In this document: positions 56,401-60,180 of the stretch, one piece after another
Layout: each line of letters starts with the position of its first letter
Position numbering within the stretch: the stretch's first letter is position 1
DNA from: Telmatactis stephensoni
Lineage: Eukaryota > Cnidaria > Anthozoa > Actiniaria > Isophelliidae
Reading direction: 5' to 3'
Length of the DNA: 64,000 nucleotides
Assembly: GCA_029948255.1 (NCBI GenBank)
Contig: JALIZF010001939.1
Location: 973,001-1,037,000 of the forward strand
The notes under the pieces: model-generated
The model's database searches: none
What the model saw: only the letters and a program-made list of their open reading frames with translations
What the model was told of the DNA's origin: nothing
Translations under genes and position numbers: made by a program

Positions 56401-57007
56401 TTCAGGAGGGGGGTGGACCATCATATAAGTTGGAAACTGCCGAGAGGGTATTTGGGAAAAATATTGAGAAAAAAGGACTCAAATTATCTCAGGAGTGGGT
56501 GCGCACCCAATGTACCCCTCCCCTAAATCCGCCCCTGAACTTTCTATCTTGTATTATCGCATTTCCAAAGCTCATATTCTCTACCTCTTTTTGTGTTTCA
56601 TTATCGTTTAATTTTCATTTTATTCACTATTTTATCTAGACAAAGACTGTGGTGGAACCCTTAGTGAACCCACTGGATACATTCAGTCACCATTGTTCCC
56701 TAACCCTTATGCCAACAACGTGGACTGCGTTTGGTTGATCGCTAGACCAAACGAGAAGATCGAAGTAGCCTTACTGGAGTTTGACACAGAACCCACACAC
56801 GACTTCTTGGCGTTTACTCTTAGCAGAGAGCAAATCAAAGATAAGACGTACGAATGGTCTGGTTTAGGAACGCCATTGCAGCCTTTTAAGAGCGATAATT
56901 TTATGTGGCTTCGTTTTAAGAGTAATTGGCTGAATGCTAACAAGTCTTATAAGGGATTTAGGGCGAAGTATTACCGACACAATCCGTATATCAATAAAAA
57001 GAAATAG
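28185..57007 (+). CDS. SVEP1: SVEP1/polydom-like secreted mosaic protein
   Basis: Thirty-four exons encode about 2,642 residues, allowing for one extra base in each of exons 5 and 28. Order: signal peptide; VWA (to 238); EGF; Cys-rich GCC2/GCC3-type repeat; Sushi x3; HYR x2; Sushi-like; linker with a KRKRR furin-like site; GCC2/GCC3 x3; EGF x6; pentraxin (1383-1591); PAN/apple; discoidin (F5/8C); EGF; Sushi; calcium-binding-type EGF x3; Sushi x6; CUB x2. Up to the pentraxin this is the SVEP1 order, including six EGFs. SVEP1 is an extracellular matrix protein that binds integrin alpha9beta1. PAN, discoidin and CUB domains replace most of the long Sushi chain of vertebrate SVEP1. Nearly all introns are phase 1, the signature of exon shuffling. 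Start: ATG in a good context (CAAAATGG) followed by a clear signal peptide. A role in adhesion or matrix assembly is inferred from domains. Confidence 0.9.
29040..29225. repeat. (GAAA)n purine microsatellite
   Basis: AGAAAGAAAT-type units in intron 1 of the polydom-like gene. Confidence 0.85.
29489..30254 (+). CDS. SVEP1: Polydom-like exons 2-3: EGF and GCC2/GCC3-type repeat
   Basis: Exon 2 (29489-29650) encodes an EGF-like module ([14 protein letters not shown] ... [13 protein letters not shown]). Exon 3 (30093-30254) encodes [20 protein letters not shown] and [12 protein letters not shown]. This is the ephrin-receptor-like/GCC2-GCC3 Cys-rich repeat found at the same place in SVEP1. Both exons are 162 bases, phase 1 to 1. 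Confidence 0.9.
29850..29995. repeat. (GTTT)n/(GCTT)n microsatellite
   Basis: GTTTGTTTGTTT passing into GCTTGCTTGCTT, then GGTTGGTTGG, in intron 2. Frames reading VCLFVCF are artefacts. Confidence 0.85.
30719..31012. mobile_element. Family A MITE, copy 4, next to an exon
   Basis: AAGCAATATAAAACGCGCGC start, hairpin, inverted partner, then the outer end up to GCGCGCGCGTTATATCTC. It stops 26 bases before the Sushi exon at 31039. Confidence 0.75.
31039..31236 (+). CDS. SVEP1: Polydom-like exon 4: Sushi 1
   Basis: [15 protein letters not shown]...[13 protein letters not shown]...WSGDPVIC, the four-Cys Sushi/CCP pattern. Phase 1 to 1, 198 bases. Confidence 0.9.
31254..31583. mobile_element. TTAA-flanked MITE with GGTGGCTCG ends
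   Basis: Ends GGTGGCTCGAAACAGTTATT and AATAAAAACTATTGCGAGCC (then ACC), flanked by TTAA at 31250-31253 and 31584-31587. The tips resemble those of the 1.9-kb foldback at 5452 (GGTAGCTCGG), so a shared transposase is plausible. It starts 18 bases past an exon. Confidence 0.8.
31783..32104. mobile_element. Family B MITE, copy 4
   Basis: GAGAGACCATAATACTAAGA start and ATTATAGTCTCTTGG end, with inner arms as in the other copies. It is in intron 4 of the polydom-like gene. Confidence 0.75.
32190..32495. mobile_element. Foldback element, intron 4
   Basis: ATTACCATAGCTGGAAAAAG at the left is inverted at the right (CTTTCCAGCTATGGTAATTA). GTTAAAATTAGCAAGACAGT also pairs with an inverted partner. The centre holds a GGTAGGCATCTCTTGCCTACC hairpin-like core. 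Confidence 0.7.
32555..32759 (+). CDS. SVEP1: Polydom-like exon 5: Sushi 2 with a one-base frameshift
   Basis: The exon is 205 bases where a 1-1 exon must be divisible by three. It opens EITCKTLT in one frame, and from GTA 32579 the Sushi pattern continues in another ([11 protein letters not shown] ... [13 protein letters not shown] ... WSGTETKC). One extra base lies in the GG at 32578-32579. Uncorrected, translation stops at TGA 32614-32616. It is either an assembly error, a damaged allele or a real mutation. Confidence 0.8.
33468..33683 (+). CDS. SVEP1: Polydom-like exon 6: Sushi 3
   Basis: [19 protein letters not shown]...[14 protein letters not shown]...[10 protein letters not shown]. 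216 bases, phase 1 to 1. A tandem duplication of about 100 bases follows in the intron (33690-33890). Confidence 0.9.
34006..34920 (+). CDS. SVEP1: Polydom-like exons 7-8: two HYR domains
   Basis: HYR 1 (34006-34287): [18 protein letters not shown]...[23 protein letters not shown] 2 (34663-34920): [15 protein letters not shown]...[11 protein letters not shown]...NCSFTMKI. The HYR fold is immunoglobulin-like, and SVEP1 has exactly two after the third Sushi. Confidence 0.92.
34933..35036. mobile_element. Family F half copy
   Basis: CACGTAGCCAAAGATGCAAC ... GTGTGCGGCGGGC matches the right half of copies at 20390 and 26573. Confidence 0.65.
35298..36320 (+). CDS. SVEP1: Polydom-like exons 9-10: Sushi-like module and linker with furin-like site
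   Basis: Exon 9 (35298-35510): [14 protein letters not shown]...[12 protein letters not shown]...KGKWSTYGN...WPDC, a Sushi variant. Exon 10 (36079-36320) has no named domain and encodes a compact Cys-containing segment that ends [20 protein letters not shown] fits a furin-type cleavage site, suggesting secretory processing. Exon 10 ends in phase 0. Confidence 0.82.
35540..36020. repeat. TTCC/CCTC pyrimidine microsatellite
   Basis: Fills most of intron 9 and ends about 60 bases before exon 10. Open frames on either strand here are artefacts. Confidence 0.9.
36360..36560. repeat. (CAAA)n/(GAAA)n-type microsatellite
   Basis: ACAAACAAGCAA, CCAATCAACC and GAACGAAAGAAC units in intron 10; a smaller tract at 36685-36745. 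Confidence 0.85.
36788..37112 (+). CDS. SVEP1: Polydom-like exon 11: charged helical linker
   Basis: It encodes a Lys/Glu-rich segment ([20 protein letters not shown]) and then a Cys-containing part ([13 protein letters not shown]...[12 protein letters not shown]). It sits where SVEP1 has an uncharacterised region between the HYR/Sushi block and the Cys-rich repeats. Phase 0 in, phase 1 out. Confidence 0.85.
37153..37445 (-). mobile_element. Family D MITE, copy 3 (opposite strand)
   Basis: The reverse complement of the elements at 2293 and 17729, ending GAGATATGTTTGATATG. It starts about 40 bases after the exon 11 donor. Confidence 0.7.
37595..37637. repeat. Perfect 19-bp palindrome before exon 12
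   Basis: Arms AATACGTTAGTTTACGTTA and its complement are separated by five bases. It ends 31 bases upstream of the exon at 37669 and could form a cruciform or an RNA hairpin near the acceptor. Confidence 0.85.
37669..39077 (+). CDS. SVEP1: Polydom-like exons 12-14: three GCC2/GCC3-type repeats
   Basis: Exons 37669-37830, 38274-38435 and 38916-39077 are each exactly 162 bases, phase 1 to 1. Each encodes C-x-x-G-T-Y/F-type Cys-rich repeats ([60 protein letters not shown]). They match the same block preceding the EGFs in SVEP1. Confidence 0.92.
39440..39835. mobile_element. Family E foldback MITE, copy 2
   Basis: ACCAATCAGAGCGCACGTAA, GACGTCATCTACGCGTGCG and AAACATTTCAACCAATCAGA recur as in copy 1. 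The last part is duplicated (ACGGTTATCGACCAATCAGA / ACGGCTCTCGACCAATCAGA). It ends about 50 bases before an EGF exon. Confidence 0.65.
39884..41401 (+). CDS. SVEP1: Polydom-like exons 15-17: six EGF modules
   Basis: Exons 39884-40053, 40332-40554 and 41111-41401 encode six EGFs in a row, starting at NDC, IDEC, IKTC, TDEC, DNC and IDEC. The IDEC/TDEC starts are of the calcium-binding type. Exon borders cut inside EGF 2 (phase 0) and EGF 4. The count of six before the pentraxin equals that in SVEP1. Confidence 0.93.
41445..41836. mobile_element. Family A MITE, copy 5 (most complete)
   Basis: TTGAGATATAACGCGCGCGC at the left is inverted at the right (GCGCGCGTTATATCTCAA). Nested inside is the ATGTCTCTG hairpin starting AAGCAATATAAAACG. 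This copy shows the full family structure, a palindrome within a palindrome; the others lack the left end. Confidence 0.8.
41838..42010. mobile_element. Family A MITE, copy 6, abutting copy 5
   Basis: A second hairpin (GTAATATAAAACGATCGCTT ... GTTTATATCACAGTAAACAG) directly follows copy 5. It ends about 50 bases before the pentraxin exon. Confidence 0.7.
42062..42688 (+). CDS. SVEP1: Polydom-like exon 18: pentraxin/laminin-G-like domain
   Basis: A single 627-base exon. It encodes [35 protein letters not shown] and [20 protein letters not shown], then [16 protein letters not shown]. The EQD-x-x-GGGF-x-x-x-x-S-F-x-G-x-x-S block is the calcium-binding core of pentraxins. Confidence 0.93.
42715..42908. 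mobile_element. Degenerate inverted-repeat element
   Basis: ACGACAACCTTTTTTATGGC near the left pairs imperfectly with GCCGTACCATAAATAGGTTG near the right. It starts 27 bases after the pentraxin exon donor. Confidence 0.5.
43559..43932 (+). mobile_element. tRNA-derived SINE (family 2), copy 2
   Basis: The head GTTTGGCTCAGTTAGATGTT is A-box-like. The body GCTGCCTTTGTATTTACATC, GACGTTAAACCATAGGCC and CATTGGAGGGACGT matches the copy at 11553. The copy is longer here, with a tail to GGAAAAGCTAATAAACT. Confidence 0.75.
44106..44348 (+). CDS. SVEP1: Polydom-like exon 19: PAN/apple domain
   Basis: [34 protein letters not shown] and TATYDYYEL give the PAN/apple Cys pattern. The domain binds proteins or sugars in other families. 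Vertebrate SVEP1 has none at this place. Confidence 0.88.
44350..44596. repeat. Three tandem copies of an 80-bp unit filling an intron
   Basis: GGCTTTGTGATAAATCATTT recurs at 44371, about 44450 and 44533, followed each time by GTACATCAAAA and ATTCGTT. The array begins at the exon 19 donor and ends at the exon 20 acceptor. Confidence 0.9.
44597..45483 (+). CDS. SVEP1: Polydom-like exons 20-21: discoidin (F5/8 type C) domain
   Basis: Exon 20 (44597-44922): [57 protein letters not shown]. Exon 21 (45345-45483): [26 protein letters not shown]-type ending. These are the classic landmarks. Discoidin domains bind lipids, sugars or collagen. Not present in vertebrate SVEP1. Confidence 0.93.
44982..45129. 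mobile_element. Family C MITE, copy 2
   Basis: TAGAGTAGATTTCGTATGAC and its inverted partner CATATGAAATCTACTCTA, splitting the discoidin-domain intron. Confidence 0.8.
45805..45975. repeat. Tandem duplication, about 83-bp unit
   Basis: GATTGTACATGTGTTATACT and TTGCGGTTGTTTGGTTGCGT occur twice in a row with small changes. In intron 21. Confidence 0.75.
46038..46172 (+). CDS. SVEP1: Polydom-like exon 22: EGF 8
   Basis: [35 protein letters not shown]. 135 bases, phase 1 to 1. It is the eighth EGF counting the one in exon 2. Confidence 0.92.
46196..46345. mobile_element. Palindromic MITE (TTTTTACAAGCGACGG arms), copy 1
   Basis: TTTTTACAAGCGACGGAAGC is inverted at the right. The second copy is at 49123-49275 (ATCACGAGCGACGGAAGC). 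GCAGACTCAGT is conserved inside the arms. Confidence 0.8.
46589..46857. mobile_element. Family G MITE, copy 2, TAA duplication
   Basis: AGGCCCGGACACACGGTGCA and its inverted partner, flanked by TAA at 46586-46588 and 46858-46860. GCGCGCAACA repeats fill the arms. A decayed relative lies at 30290-30400. Confidence 0.85.
47282..47452 (+). CDS. SVEP1: Polydom-like exon 23: Sushi 5
   Basis: [17 protein letters not shown]...[19 protein letters not shown]...[10 protein letters not shown], a textbook Sushi module of 171 bases. Confidence 0.93.
48023..48549 (+). CDS. SVEP1: Polydom-like exons 24-25: calcium-binding-type EGFs
   Basis: Exon 24 (48023-48136): [37 protein letters not shown]. Exon 25 (48427-48549): [36 protein letters not shown]. 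Both are phase 1 to 1. Confidence 0.92.
48225..48360 (+). mobile_element. SINE family 1 body fragment
   Basis: CTCTGGGTCCTCCAGTTTTT and GAGAGTTGTGTGTATAGAAT match the bodies at 24170 and 19080. Confidence 0.55.
48571..48876. mobile_element. Family B MITE, copy 5
   Basis: AAGAGACCATAATACTAAAA start and TTTTATGGTCTCTTG end, with inner arms TAGTAACTTCGCCATCGCGC. It begins 21 bases after an exon donor. Confidence 0.8.
49123..49275. mobile_element. Palindromic MITE (GAGCGACGGAAGC arms), copy 2
   Basis: The same arms as 46196-46345, with a longer loop. Confidence 0.75.
49488..49615. mobile_element. Near-perfect 128-bp palindrome
   Basis: GTGCTGGACGTCACCCAGCC is inverted at the right. The centre is ACGAACAAGGAGTATTTGTT. 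It lies in intron 25 and has no second copy in the window. Confidence 0.8.
49743..50098. mobile_element. Family C MITE, copy 3, with a related element inserted
   Basis: The outer ends are TAGAGTAGATTTCGTATGAG and CTCATACGAAATCTGTTCTA. Inside, at about 49818-49969, is a related palindrome with AGAGTGGTTTTCGTATGAGT ends. Its insertion splits the AATGTTTTTATAGA centre of the outer element. Confidence 0.75.
50220..50342 (+). CDS. SVEP1: Polydom-like exon 26: calcium-binding-type EGF
   Basis: [39 protein letters not shown]. 123 bases, phase 1 to 1, the same size as exon 25. Confidence 0.93.
50395..50683. mobile_element. Family B MITE, copy 6
   Basis: Inverted arms as in copy 1 (AGTAATTTCGCCATCGCGCG). 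Open frames on both strands here are palindrome artefacts. Confidence 0.8.
50745..50970. mobile_element. Family E fragment, copy 3
   Basis: GTGCATCTGTATTCTTATAG, AATTAGAGCGGGCGTAAGAT and CAGAGCGCGCGTAATATACA match family E parts. Confidence 0.6.
51215..51388 (+). CDS. SVEP1: Polydom-like exon 27: Sushi 6
   Basis: [15 protein letters not shown]...[19 protein letters not shown]...[10 protein letters not shown]. 174 bases. Confidence 0.92.
51778..51880. repeat. (CCAATATT/CCAATT)n repeat forming a splice acceptor
   Basis: ATTCCAATATTCCAATTCCA-type units run up to and include the CAG acceptor of exon 28 (51881). Confidence 0.9.
51881..52070 (+). CDS. SVEP1: Polydom-like exon 28: Sushi 7 with a one-base frameshift
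   Basis: 190 bases instead of 189. It opens [13 protein letters not shown]...[20 protein letters not shown]. The expected ending [11 protein letters not shown] is in the next frame. One extra base, best placed at T 52036 in GACTGGAG, explains both. Uncorrected, the frame leaves the exon out of phase with exon 29. Confidence 0.8.
52126..52280. repeat. 16-bp minisatellite
   Basis: GTTACGTATCGTCTTG and close variants repeat about nine times in intron 28. Confidence 0.9.
52412..52603 (+). CDS. SVEP1: Polydom-like exon 29: Sushi 8
   Basis: [15 protein letters not shown]...[21 protein letters not shown]...[10 protein letters not shown]. 192 bases. Confidence 0.92.
52998..53232. repeat. 8-bp (AATAAACG)n array
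   Basis: About 25 near-perfect copies of GAATAAAC, starting as GAATAAAT units. The minus-strand open frame reading FVYSFIRL repeats is an artefact. An (AATA)n tract follows at 53370-53560. Confidence 0.93.
53574..53750 (+). CDS. SVEP1: Polydom-like exon 30: Sushi 9
   Basis: [17 protein letters not shown]...[19 protein letters not shown]...[10 protein letters not shown]. 177 bases. Confidence 0.93.
53810..54170. repeat. (GAAT)n/(GGAT)n microsatellite
   Basis: AATGAATG, GGATGGATGG and GGAGGGAGGG blocks occur twice in similar order, suggesting a duplication inside the array. Confidence 0.88.
54280..55115 (+). CDS. SVEP1: Polydom-like exons 31-32: Sushi 10 and 11
   Basis: Exon 31 (54280-54453): [16 protein letters not shown]...[17 protein letters not shown]...LWTASLPTC. 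Exon 32 (54942-55115): [15 protein letters not shown]...[18 protein letters not shown]...VWTGSHPSC. Both are 174 bases, phase 1 to 1, and may be recent duplicates. Confidence 0.92.
55176..55325. mobile_element. Family C MITE, copy 4 (degenerate)
   Basis: ACGTATGAATGTGAAACGGA start and CCGTGTC-rich interior; the far end is eroded. A family E fragment follows at 55335-55530. Confidence 0.6.
55725..57007 (+). CDS. SVEP1: Polydom-like exons 33-34: two CUB domains and stop
   Basis: CUB 1 (55725-56057): [61 protein letters not shown] 2 (56640-57007): [40 protein letters not shown], then a basic tail and TAG at 57005-57007. CUB domains usually mediate calcium-dependent protein contacts; none occurs in vertebrate SVEP1. 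Confidence 0.93.
56359..56537. mobile_element. hAT-like MITE with CAGGGGCGG ends
   Basis: CAGGGGCGGACCCAGGATTT at the left and AAATCCGCCCCTG at the right. Such CAGGGGCGG ends are typical of hAT-type elements in many animals. No clear 8-bp duplication is left. Confidence 0.75.
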
Positions 57008-57041
57008 TATGTAAAGGTCTTTTGGAAGTATTCAACAATGA

Positions 57042-57047
57042 AATAAA
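57042..57047 (+). terminator. Polyadenylation signal AATAAA of the polydom-like gene
   Basis: A canonical hexamer 35 bases past the stop codon. Confidence 0.8.
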
Positions 57048-57348
57048 GAACCAATTTAAACCAATTCTTTTTATTCCTTTATTATTTATTAATTTATTTC
57101 TATAATCTACCTTATATACACTCATCTATCTAATAAAGATGAAAACCCAAACGCAAATTCCATAATTTTCAATGCAAAATGCGCAAAAATGACCCGCCCA
57201 AAATGACGATGGTTAATGGACTATAGCCAATAAAAAATGCGCAAAAATGGTCCAAAATGACGATTTTAATGGACTATAGCCCATGAAAACTCAGCAATTA
57301 ATGGCCCAAAATGACGATTACAATCAAAAGACCATAATCAGGTACTAA
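57048..57348. other. Intergenic DNA with a short duplicated motif
   Basis: CCAAAATGACGAT and GGACTATAGCC recur two to three times between 57190 and 57330. No gene is seen. Confidence 0.5.
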
Positions 57349-57581
57349 GGCCAAGTTCAGACGTCGAATTTTTGCCGCGTCGAATCTAATAGTTGTATTT
57401 TGTAGATGAGAAGTGCGGCGTCTGAACCTATTGTATTGGACAAATTTGATTAAGTACTAAATTGAACTATTCAGTTTGAATCAAATTTGTCAAATTCATT
57501 TGGTTCAGAAGCCGCACTTCTCATCTACAAAATGCAACTATTTGATTCGACGCGGCAAAAATTCGACATCTGAACTGGCCC
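57349..57581. mobile_element. MITE with GGCCAAGTTCAGACG ends
   Basis: GGCCAAGTTCAGACGTCGAA is answered by TTCGACATCTGAACTGGCC at the right, with TAA on both sides. GATGAGAAGTGCGGC pairs inside. Confidence 0.75.
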
Positions 57582-57582
57582 T

Positions 57583-57732
57583 AAGAGAGCGAAACTCAAT
57601 ATTGATGTCTGTGCGATGTTCGCGGCTACTAAAGCTATTTTTAGTAATCGCGCGCGCAAGGCTCTTGAACAACAGAATTCGCACTGACATCAGTACTGAG
57701 TTTCGCTCTCTTAGTATTATATGGTCTCTTGG
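57583..57732. mobile_element. Family B MITE, copy 7 (shortened)
   Basis: AAGAGAGCGAAACTCAATAT start and TTATATGGTCTCTTG end, with the centre deleted. It adjoins the previous element. Confidence 0.75.
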
Positions 57733-58153
57733 TTATTTGCGTACAATGCTGCAGAATGAGTTGTATGCCTCTCGTTCAAAGCGTGGATTATGACAACGAG
57801 CGTTTTTGATAAAATATAAAGAACTAGACGCATGTCTGCGTGAACTCGGGCTTCCTATTTCGTAAATTCTCAGTTTTTGTGAACATGGAACGTCGGAATT
57901 CGCCGATGTTTTATTTAATGCTATTGTAGTCTCTTTGTGGACAGTACCAGTGTAGCTTTCACTGTGTTCAAGTTGATAGTCACTTTTAACATTGTTGGTA
58001 ATTCTGTCTGCATTAAAAAGGACTTGTTGCAGTAACATAATTTAACAATTTGCGAAGGAGTGAGTGACGCATTTGCATATTCGATCCCTCACTATAACTC
58101 GTGGATTTGCAATCCTAGGGAAGCCCGAGTGAAAATTCGAGTTACGAGGAAAA

Positions 58154-58293
58154 GAACCCTTCGTATGAGTGTGAAAACGGCAGCGCACGGTGACGGTACG
58201 TCTACGGCAGGAATTTTAAATGTTTTTATAGACATCATGATGACACGGCACGGCGCGCGCGGTCCGTTTCACAGTCATACAAAATCTTTTCTA
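58154..58293. mobile_element. Family C MITE, copy 5
   Basis: CTTCGTATGAGTGTGAAAAC start and CAGTCATACAAAATCTTTTC end. Confidence 0.7.
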
Positions 58294-59040
58294 TCCACGA
58301 GTTACCATACTTACATACGGGTCTTATATTTCGGGCGCCTGTCACGTGATCTTATTCGCACCTCGCGGGAAGTTCGAAGTAATGGTGTTGTTTATGGCCT
58401 CAAAATCATCGAATTTTATAGAAATTTAGTCGTATTTCAAGAACAGTTTGAGTGAAAAATACAAAATAAGTCAATGCTACGTCCAAAAGGTAAGAATTAC
58501 GTTGTTTATTTGAAGTATTTTACGTGCAAATGTTCAACATTCCTCGTCTTACGTGTGGCAGACTGAGGGTTCAAAATGTCTCAAGAATATTATTTTCTAA
58601 CAACATGTTGAAAGCTTTAGATATCCGAAAACCAACCAATGCATGCAAATGTTCCAGCAATTTAACATTTTACTAAAAGAAAAATGTTTCTGAATCCCAA
58701 GTCTTTATCCCAGGTGTTGATGGGGGTGGGGGTGTATCTATAAGTACATTCTGTCTGTCTGTCTGTCTATCCTTAAATTTGAAGGGAAAAAAACACTTGT
58801 ACTTATTCATGACGCCAAGCAAGAAGCTACAGCATCCTTTCCTTTCATTTATTTGAAGCCACAAAAGATGAAAACAGTGCATGCATTATTAAACCAATTT
58901 CGTGTTAGTGTCATTTAGGGAGTTGTAATTACATGTAAGGCATACATAAGTGCAAAATTTTATATTACTCACTTCACTATCACACTTTGTGCACAGAATT
59001 TTGCTGTTATGCAATTAATATAGTATCAATATTTCTTGTA
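58294..59040. other. Intergenic DNA
   Basis: Apart from the speculative first exon and a (TGTC)n tract at 58746-58770, nothing is recognised. Confidence 0.4.
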
Positions 59041-59279
59041 TTCTAACAGCCAGGATACCCAAGAGGCCCAAGATTAAGTCCTATCGAATACCTCCAAGAT
59101 TGTGGCAGGATCATATCAAAGACATCCAAGATCAAGTCCCATCCCAACAAAGACATCCAAGATCAAGTCCCATCCCAACAGATGTCCAAGATCAAGTCCC
59201 ATCCCAACAAAGACATCCAAGATCAAGTCCACCCACAAATACGTACATTCAATCAATACATTTCTATGATTCAATATGA
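58474..59279 (+). CDS. Speculative two-exon small ORF
   Basis: ATG 58474, donor gtaaga at 58490, acceptor ttctaacag before 59050 and a TGA at 59277-59279 would give 81 residues (MLRPKARIPKRPKIKSYRIP...). The product is basic, and its last part is written by a 31-bp repeat. No family was recognised. The splice sites are good, but the repeat-made sequence makes chance likely. Confidence 0.2.
59121..59232. repeat. Tandem AAGACATCCAAGATCAAGTC repeat
   Basis: About four units of 28-31 bp (CATCCAAGATCAAGTCCCAT). Confidence 0.9.
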
Positions 59280-59499
59280 TAGTATGTCACATTGAACTGC
59301 AAAACCTGATTAGAGGACATTTATGGCTATTATGACCCTAAATTGACTATTTGGCACTGGTTGTTTTCCCAAAATTGACTCTGATTGGCAATTGAAAATT
59401 TTGTAGTCCTCTAGTCTATCCTGATATTGGAGAGTCACTAATTAACACTTTTAATTGATTGCATCTTACCTTGGAACTTACAATCACTTACTGACACAA

Positions 59500-60180
59500 G
59501 TTACTGACACCTTATCAACCACTTACTGACTACTTACCAACCACTTACTGAAACCTTACCAACCACTTACTGAAACCTTACCAACCACTTACTGACTCCT
59601 TACCAACCACTTACTGAAACCTTACCAACCACTTACTGAAACATAATTACCAACCACTTACTGACACCTTACTAATCACTTACTGACACCTTACCAACCA
59701 CTTACTGATACCTTACCAACCACTTACTGACACAGTTACCAACCTCTTACTGATACCTTACCAACCACTTACTGACACCTTACCCACCACCTCCTGACAC
59801 TTTACACAACAGTTACTGATATCATACCAACTACTTCCTGACACATTACCAACCACTTCCTGACACCTTACCAACCACTTCCTGACACATTACCAACCAC
59901 TTACTGACACCTTACCAACCACTTACTGGCACCTTACCAACCACTTGCCTTACACAACCACTTCCTGACACCTTACCAACTACTTCCTGACACTTTACCC
60001 AACAGTTACTGATATAGTACCAACTACTTCGTGACACCTTACCAACCACTTCAATACTGACACCCTACCAACCACTTCCTCCACCTTAGCAACCACTTCC
60101 TGACACCTTACAAACTGCTTACATGTGACACCAACCACTTATGTACAGTACTGACCTTACCAAACACTTACTGAATTTAG
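59500..60180. repeat. 22-23-bp minisatellite (ACCAACCACTTACTGA units)
   Basis: Close to 30 imperfect copies of TTACCAACCACTTACTGACACC. The 3' part of the array shifts to CTTCCTGACA variants, showing stepwise divergence along it. Confidence 0.92.
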
